DNA of 64,000 nt from Ideonella oryzae (lineage in GTDB: Bacteria; Pseudomonadota; Gammaproteobacteria; Burkholderiales; Burkholderiaceae_C), in the NCBI RefSeq assembly GCF_024055665.1, contig NZ_JAMXMC010000007.1:124001-188000 (forward strand), given 5' to 3'. Below are positions 58,899 through 64,000 of the stretch, piece after piece; the first letter of the stretch is position 1; each line of letters opens with the position of its first letter. The position numbers and the translations under genes are program-made. A model generated the notes under the pieces. It worked only from the letters and a program-made list of their open reading frames with translations, had not been told where the DNA came from and did not search any database.

Positions 58899-58916
58899 GG
58901 TCAGGGTCTGCCGACA

Positions 58917-59987
58917 ATGGGATATGCCCCCGCCGGCTTGGCGGGCCCCGTGATCTTTCTGCGTCCGAATGCCATGTGGAGCCCCTTGCAGCAGTTGCAG
59001 AAGGCCTGGTCCCGGCCAGCGCCCGAGCCACGGCCGGTCGCCCCCGCCCGGCCGGTGCTCAAGCCCGCCGCCACGGTGGCCCCCGCGGTGCCCGCCCCGG
59101 TGGAGGCTGTGGCCGACCCCGACCTGGACCGGCGCTTTGTCGGCGAGTTGCTGCAGGTGGCGCACTGGGAAGACACGCCGCCCAGCGGCGCCGAGCGTGA
59201 CACGCTGCGGCGCCTGGCCGCGCTGGTCATCCAGCCCCAGGCCGATGCCCTGGTGCCCCGCCGCCCCACCGCACTGCCGCGGCTGCTGGGCCTGATGCAG
59301 GATGAGAACGCCTCGGCCCGCGAATTGGCCGCCCTGGTGGCCCAGGACCCGGCCCTGCTGGGCGAGGTGATGCGCCTGGCCAACTCGGTGCAGTTCCGAG
59401 GCGAGCGCCGGGTGGAAAGCCTGGAGCAGGCGGTGATGATGCTGGGCCAGTGGGGCCTGCGCCAGCTGGTGACCCGCGCGCTGATGACCCCGGTCTTCAG
59501 TGCCCGGCAGGGTCGCTTTGCCCCCCGCGCCAACCCGCGCCTGTGGGACGAGGCCGCCCGCTGCGCGCACGGCTGCGCCTGGCTGACCGAGGGCGACTCC
59601 ACCCGTTTTGACGCCTATCTGGCCGGCATGGTGGTGGACACGGGCATGATCGCCGCGCTGCGGGTGATGGACCAGGTGTTCCCACCCCAGGCCCAGGCCG
59701 GCAGCCAGCAGTTCCTCGCCGCCCTGCTGCCCATGTCCGCCCGGCTGTCGGTCGGCATCGCCCGTCAGTGGCAGCTGCCAGCGCCGGTGATCGAGGCCAT
59801 CGCGGCCCACGCCGAGCGTTGCGCCGACCCCGGACGCCCGCCGGCAGCGGCCCTGGCCACCCACCTGGACACCGCCATCCGCTGCGCACGCCGGCTCCTG
59901 CTCAAGGGCAGCGACAGCCCCAAGCAAGCACTGCCGGCGGGCGACATGGCCTGTCAGCAGGAACTGGAGCGCGCCTTCTGCGCCTGA
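58917..59987 (+). CDS. HDOD-domain protein
   Basis: A 356-residue protein. After a Pro/Ala-rich linker (about 30-65) the HDOD domain spans about 115-330: ALPRLLGLMQDENASARELAALVAQDPALLGEVMRLANS, then VESLEQAVMMLGQWGLRQLV and ALRVMDQVF, without the HD catalytic pairs of true phosphodiesterases. HDOD proteins act as regulatory scaffolds in motility, virulence or cyclic-di-GMP networks. Two starts are possible: ATG 58917 and ATG 58974 (MWSPLQQL), neither with a strong ribosome binding site; the longer one is given. Confidence 0.8.
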   Translation: MGYAPAGLAGPVIFLRPNAMWSPLQQLQKAWSRPAPEPRPVAPARPVLKPAATVAPAVPAPVEAVADPDLDRRFVGELLQVAHWEDTPPSGAERDTLRRLAALVIQPQADALVPRRPTALPRLLGLMQDENASARELAALVAQDPALLGEVMRLANSVQFRGERRVESLEQAVMMLGQWGLRQLVTRALMTPVFSARQGRFAPRANPRLWDEAARCAHGCAWLTEGDSTRFDAYLAGMVVDTGMIAALRVMDQVFPPQAQAGSQQFLAALLPMSARLSVGIARQWQLPAPVIEAIAAHAERCADPGRPPAAALATHLDTAIRCARRLLLKGSDSPKQALPAGDMACQQELERAFCA

Positions 59988-59997
59988 GGCGCCGGGC

Positions 59998-61260
59998 TCA
60001 GCGTGCCGCCAGCGCGGTGCCGGTCTTGGGTACCACGTAGCCGTCGCTGAGCGTCTTCAGAAAGGCCACGATGTCCTGCACCTCGGCCTCGGTCAGGCGC
60101 GGCTTGTCACCGGGCTTCTGGCCAAAGGGCGCGTCCTGGTTGAGGTTGGCGCGGTAGGCCGCGGGCAGGTCGTCGGGCACGCGCTGGGGCCGGCCCTGGG
60201 CATCGCGGTAGACGCGCTGCGGCTGGGTGTCCCGCAAGGTGTAGAAGCGCACCGCCTCGTCCAGCCGGTGGTAGACGCCGTTGTGGAAGAAGGCCTGCCG
60301 GGTGGCCACGTTGCGCAGCGAGGGGGTCTTGAACAGGCCGCAGTACGCGGGGTGGTCCTTCAGATCGGTGCGCAGCGGGCCGCACAGGCCCAGGTCGAAG
60401 AAGGCCGGGTCGGCGTTGGCCGGCAGGCTGCGGTTGCGCGGCACGCCCAGGGCGATCAGGCCGTCGTCGGTGAAACGCGGCCAGGTGCCCCGCTTGATGG
60501 CGCTGATGTGGCAGCTCGCGCAGTTGCCGCGCCGCGGGTCGTTGAAGGCCTCGAAGCCACGCTGCTCCGCCGGTGCGAGCTGCACCTGGCCACGCAGGAA
60601 GGCGTCGTACTTGCTGCTGTAGGGCGAAAAGGTGGGCGGATGCTGCTGGAAGACCTCCAGCGCCAGCAGCAGGCCCTTCCAGGCCAGCTCGGGCTGGGTC
60701 AGCACATGCGGGCCGAAGGCGGCCTGAAAGGGTGCGGCGCTGGGCGAGCGGGCCAGGCGGGTGATGACCTCGGCCGGGTTGGCGTTGGCCATCTCGTTGG
60801 CCGCCAGCAGGGGCAGGGCCGCCTGGTCATGCACGCTGGCGGCGCGGCCGTCCCAGGTGAAGCCGCCGGTGGGACCGTTGTCGATGCTGTCGTCGCCCTC
60901 GCTCTCCTGGTAGTGCTCGGAGAAGCTGGGCGTGGCCGCCCGGTACATCAGCGAAGGCGGCGGGCGCAGGCCCACCTGGTCCAGGTGCGGACCGCCCTTC
61001 TGGGCCGACAGGCCGTTGGGCGGGCCATAGGCATGGGCCGGATCGTGGCAACTCGCGCAGGCCATGCGGCCGGAGGCGGAGAGGCTGCGGTCAAAGAACA
61101 ACACCCGGCCCAGCTCGGTCAGCGTGGCGGCATCGGGCTGGTGCTCGAAGCGGGTGCCGTAGAAGGAAGGCGCCGCCGTGGCGCACAGCAGCGTGGCGGC
61201 CAGCGCCAGCGGCCAGCGGCGCAGGAATCGGGACAAGGCGTTCACAGGGGTCCGGGACAT
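59998..61260 (-). CDS. Di-haem cytochrome c peroxidase family protein
   Basis: A 420-residue periplasmic protein. A signal peptide with an Arg-rich n-region ends near residue 30. Two haem c sites are present: CASCH at 68-72 and CASCH at 247-251. Conserved family segments are GRVLFFDRSLSASGRMACASCHDPAHAY, GGFTWDGRAAS and FKTPSLRNV followed by FFHNGVYHRLDEAV. Bacterial Ccp/MauG relatives reduce H2O2 with electrons from small cytochromes or oxidise proteins. ATG 61260 gives the full signal peptide. It is divergent from the phosphoesterase genes with 149 bp between starts. Confidence 0.9.
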   Translation of the reverse strand: MSRTPVNALSRFLRRWPLALAATLLCATAAPSFYGTRFEHQPDAATLTELGRVLFFDRSLSASGRMACASCHDPAHAYGPPNGLSAQKGGPHLDQVGLRPPPSLMYRAATPSFSEHYQESEGDDSIDNGPTGGFTWDGRAASVHDQAALPLLAANEMANANPAEVITRLARSPSAAPFQAAFGPHVLTQPELAWKGLLLALEVFQQHPPTFSPYSSKYDAFLRGQVQLAPAEQRGFEAFNDPRRGNCASCHISAIKRGTWPRFTDDGLIALGVPRNRSLPANADPAFFDLGLCGPLRTDLKDHPAYCGLFKTPSLRNVATRQAFFHNGVYHRLDEAVRFYTLRDTQPQRVYRDAQGRPQRVPDDLPAAYRANLNQDAPFGQKPGDKPRLTEAEVQDIVAFLKTLSDGYVVPKTGTALAAR

Positions 61261-61409
61261 CGGGTCATGCAACAGGTGACACGATAAGACCGCGAAGCTG
61301 TCCATCGAGTGACATGGCCGAGAGCCAGCACAGCGCGCTGGCCCATCACGGAACTGTCACGGGGCCTGCCGATGCTGCGGGAACGTTTCAACTCCCTGCC
61401 TTGCCCACC

Positions 61410-63089
61410 ATGATCGGAAACATCCGCACCCTGCGTGCCCTGACCGCCCCGGCGGTCCTGCTCGCCACCCTCGGCACCACCGGCTGCAACGGCAGCAGCC
61501 AGACCACCACCGAGGCCCTGCAGTCGGACATCCAGAACATCGTCGTCATCTACGCCGAGAACCGCTCCTTCGACAGCCTGTTCGGCCACTTCCCCGGCGC
61601 CAACGGCCTGTCGGCCGTGATGGACAGCAGCGGCAAGCCCACCAGCGGCTACATCGCCCAGGTGGACCGCGACGGCAGCGCGCTGTCGACCCTGCCCCCG
61701 GTCTGGGGCGGCGTGACCGCCGGTGGCATCACCCCGGCCGTGACCCAGGCCCAGAGCACGGGCCTGGCCAACCAGCCCTTCAGCGTCGAGACCGCCTTCC
61801 AGGCCTCGGCCAACGCCACGCTGGACCTCACCACCGTCACCCGCGACATGTACCACCGGTTCTTCGAGAACCAGATGCAGATCAACGGCGGCAAGAACGA
61901 CAAGTTCGTCGCCTGGGCCGACTCCGGCGCCATGGTGATGGGCCAGTTCGACACCAGCAACTCGGCCCTGTTCAAGCTGGCCCAGCAGTACACCCTGGCC
62001 GACAACTTCTTCCAGGGCGCCTTCGGCGGCTCCTTCCTGAACCACCAGTACCTGATCTGCGCCTGCGCGCCGGAGTATCCGAACGCCGACACCGCCGCCG
62101 CCGCCCCCAGCATCGCCGTGCTGGACAAGGACGGGAGTGGCAACTACACCCACAACCTGACCGTGGCGGGCACCAGCCCTGCATCGGCCATGGACGGCAA
62201 GCCCAGCTTCCAGCTGAGCGGCAACATCACGCCGGCCAACTACTTCGGCGACAACAAGTTCTACGCCGTCAACACCATGCAGCCGCCCTACCAGCCCAGC
62301 GGCAACGCGCCGGTGGACGTGAGCGGCAACGACAGCCTCTACGCCAACGCCACCAAGAGCACCACGCTGCCGGCCCAGACGGCCACCCACATCGGTGACC
62401 TGCTGAGCACCAAGGGCGTGAGCTGGAAGTGGTACGCGGGTTCCTGGAACGCTGCCACCAACGACGGCACACAGGCTCCGACCAACACCCGCTCGGTCAT
62501 CTACGCGGGCAACAGCTACGGCGTGGCCACCACCGCCAATGTGGACTTCCAGCCGCACCACCAGCCCTTCAACTACTACGCCGAATTCGACCCGGTCAGC
62601 CACGCCACCGACCGCGCCAACCACCTGAAGGACTACACCGACCTGGTGGCCGACGCCGCCGCCGGCACCCTGCCGGCCGTGTCCTTCTACAAGCCCGAAG
62701 GCCTGTACAACCAGCACCCCGGCTACGCCAACGTGACGGACGCCGACCAGAAGATCGCCGACCTGGTGGCCAAGCTGCAGGCCAGCCCGCAGTGGAAGCA
62801 CATGGTGATCGTCATCACCTACGACGAGAACGGTGGCCAGTGGGACCACGTGGCGCCGCCCGCCGCCGACAAGCTGGGCCCGGGCACCCGCATCCCGGCG
62901 CTCATCATCTCGCCCTATGCCAAGAAGGGTACGGTGGACCACACCCAGTACGACACCGCGTCGGTGCTGCGCCTGATCACCCGCCGCTTCGGCCTGCCCA
63001 CCCTGCCGGGCCTGAGCGCACGTGACGAGGCGCTGAAGGCCAACGGCGGTCAGCCCATGGGCGATCTGACCAATGCGCTGAACCTCTGA
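61410..63089 (+). CDS. Acid phosphatase / phosphoesterase (AcpA-like), lipoprotein
   Basis: A 559-residue phosphoesterase of the alkaline-phosphatase-like superfamily (phospholipase C/AcpA branch). The lipobox is LGTTGC (Cys26), then NGSSQTTT. The N-terminal active-site segment is IVVIYAENRSFDSLFGHFPG, followed by GGSFLNHQYLICACAP; the second site is TYDENGGQWDHVAPP and the end PALIISPYAKKGTVDHTQYD. These residues match AcpA, which hydrolyses phosphomonoesters. It has a close paralogue directly downstream. ATG 61410 fits the signal sequence. A strong hairpin terminator follows. Confidence 0.88.
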   Translation: MIGNIRTLRALTAPAVLLATLGTTGCNGSSQTTTEALQSDIQNIVVIYAENRSFDSLFGHFPGANGLSAVMDSSGKPTSGYIAQVDRDGSALSTLPPVWGGVTAGGITPAVTQAQSTGLANQPFSVETAFQASANATLDLTTVTRDMYHRFFENQMQINGGKNDKFVAWADSGAMVMGQFDTSNSALFKLAQQYTLADNFFQGAFGGSFLNHQYLICACAPEYPNADTAAAAPSIAVLDKDGSGNYTHNLTVAGTSPASAMDGKPSFQLSGNITPANYFGDNKFYAVNTMQPPYQPSGNAPVDVSGNDSLYANATKSTTLPAQTATHIGDLLSTKGVSWKWYAGSWNAATNDGTQAPTNTRSVIYAGNSYGVATTANVDFQPHHQPFNYYAEFDPVSHATDRANHLKDYTDLVADAAAGTLPAVSFYKPEGLYNQHPGYANVTDADQKIADLVAKLQASPQWKHMVIVITYDENGGQWDHVAPPAADKLGPGTRIPALIISPYAKKGTVDHTQYDTASVLRLITRRFGLPTLPGLSARDEALKANGGQPMGDLTNALNL

Positions 63090-63118
63090 TGCCGGCCTGA
63101 CCCGCCTGGTGTCAAATC

Positions 63119-63157
63119 CGCGGCGCGGCACCTCCGGAAGCGGGGGGCCGCGCCGCG
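63119..63157 (+). terminator. Intrinsic terminator after the first phosphoesterase gene
   Basis: CGCGGCGCGGC (63119-63129) pairs perfectly with GCCGCGCCGCG (63147-63157), an 11-bp all-GC stem with a 17-base loop. It is followed by TCCTTTT. It lies 30 bp after the stop and 54 bp before the paralogue ATG, so the two paralogues are probably separate transcripts or the second is reduced. Confidence 0.75.
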
Positions 63158-63210
63158 TCCTTTTGGCAAGGTGCCATGGGTGCGGCCTGTTGGCTTTGGG
63201 AGCCCGAGCA

Positions 63211-64000
63211 ATGAAGACCCCGACCCTGTTCCTGCTGCGCAGCGCCCTGTCGCTGGCGGCGCTGACCGCCCTGCATGCGCACGCGGCCCCGGCCAACCCC
63301 GATGCGCTGACCACCGCGCTGCGCGAGAAGGTGCAGAACATCGTCGTCATCTACGCCGAGAACCGCGCCTTCGACAACCTCTACGGCCGCTTTCCCGGCG
63401 CCGACGGCCTGGCCACGGTGCTGGACGCCCAGGGCCGCCCCACGGCGGCCTATGCGCCCCAGCGCGACCGCGACGGCAGCCTGCTGGCCACCCTGCCGCC
63501 CACCTGGGGCGGGGTGACCATGCCCGGCGTGCTGCCGGCCGTGACGCAGGCCCAGAGCGCCGGCCTGCCCAACCGGCCCTTCGACATCGGCCAGGCCTTC
63601 GGCACCCGCCTGGGCATGGACACCGTCACCCGCGACCTGTACCACCGCTTCTTCGAGAACCAGATGCAGATCGACGGCGGCCGCAACGATGGCTTCGTGG
63701 CCTGGGGCGACAGCGGCGGCCTGGTGATGGGCCACTTCGACACCGGCGAGACCGCCATGACGGCGCTGGCGCGCGAGAACGTGCTGGCCGACCACTTCTT
63801 CCAGGGCGCTTTCGGCGGCTCCTTCCTGAACCACCAGTACCTGATCTGCGCCTGTGCGCCGGAGTACCCGAACGCGGACACCGCGCCGGCCAAACCCAGC
63901 GTCGCCGAGCTGGAACGCGACGCCCAGGGCGGCTACCTGCCGCGCCTGGCCGTGTCGGCCAAGAGCCCGGCCTCGGCCATGGACGGGCGACCCATCTTCG
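63211..64000 (+). CDS. Second AcpA-like phosphoesterase, 3' end outside the window
   Basis: At least 263 residues, still open at the right edge. It starts MKTPTLFLLRSALSLAALTA with a signal peptide ending in LHAHAA (about residue 26), so unlike its neighbour it is a soluble periplasmic protein without lipobox. The active-site segment IVVIYAENRAFDNLYGRFPG and the stretch GGSFLNHQYLICACAPEYPN are nearly the same as in the upstream paralogue, so a tandem duplication is clear. Expected function: phosphomonoesterase. No strong ribosome binding site is visible (AGCCCGAGCA before ATG). The C-terminal half with the second active-site motif cannot be seen. Confidence 0.85.
   Translation, partial: MKTPTLFLLRSALSLAALTALHAHAAPANPDALTTALREKVQNIVVIYAENRAFDNLYGRFPGADGLATVLDAQGRPTAAYAPQRDRDGSLLATLPPTWGGVTMPGVLPAVTQAQSAGLPNRPFDIGQAFGTRLGMDTVTRDLYHRFFENQMQIDGGRNDGFVAWGDSGGLVMGHFDTGETAMTALARENVLADHFFQGAFGGSFLNHQYLICACAPEYPNADTAPAKPSVAELERDAQGGYLPRLAVSAKSPASAMDGRPIF

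Overview
The window is chromosomal DNA from a very GC-rich Gram-negative bacterium. The gene content (LplT, DsdA, PbpC with an alpha-2-macroglobulin, a TonB receptor, Ugp-like ABC transport, GGDEF/EAL proteins, QorB with an HxlR repressor) and the sequence style suggest a betaproteobacterium of the order Burkholderiales, perhaps the Rubrivivax/Ideonella/Leptothrix group. That placement is inferred; no rRNA or other marker gene is present. Genes are packed tightly on both strands. Stop/start overlaps of the ATGA or GTGA type are common, and I found no tRNA, rRNA, CRISPR array, transposase or integrase.

Layout. 1-6.8 kb: end of a GT4 glycosyltransferase, LplT, a DUF3142 protein overlapping a secreted repeat protein, and a GT28-like lipid glycosyltransferase. 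6.9-10.1 kb: a two-gene MerR operon behind a perfect operator palindrome, a VOC protein, an orphan LanC-like cyclase and a small exported protein. 10.1-16.5 kb: a seven-gene minus-strand operon: DeoR regulator, ABC ATPase, binding protein, two permeases, HAD phosphatase, metallophosphodiesterase. It reads as uptake and dephosphorylation of an organophosphate or sugar. 16.6-25.8 kb: an S53 peptidase lipoprotein, a FIST plus GGDEF/EAL signalling pair, D-serine dehydratase, a DsbA-like protein, and HxlR divergent from QorB. 25.8-38.7 kb: an acyltransferase, two drug-efflux MFS proteins (one behind a MerR/SoxR-type promoter, one facing a LysR gene), small enzymes, a second EAL protein, and a TetR/hydrolase pair sharing an operator-like motif.

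39.1-43.2 kb is the clear accessory island. Its GC content and codon use differ visibly from the rest. It encodes a membrane protein, a PD-(D/E)XK nuclease of the Cap4/DUF4297 kind with a GTG start, and a HerA-type ATPase whose start overlaps the nuclease stop. This looks like a nuclease-HerA anti-phage module, with the membrane protein as a possible extra component.

43.2-64 kb returns to core-like DNA: pbpC with a very large alpha-2-macroglobulin, an isochorismatase-family hydrolase, a TonB receptor with a small Cys-rich partner, a ParB-like protein, a MAPEG protein, a BASS transporter divergent from an AraC regulator, a small ferredoxin, an HDOD protein, a di-haem peroxidase, and two tandem acid-phosphatase-like phosphoesterases. 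The second phosphoesterase runs off the right edge.
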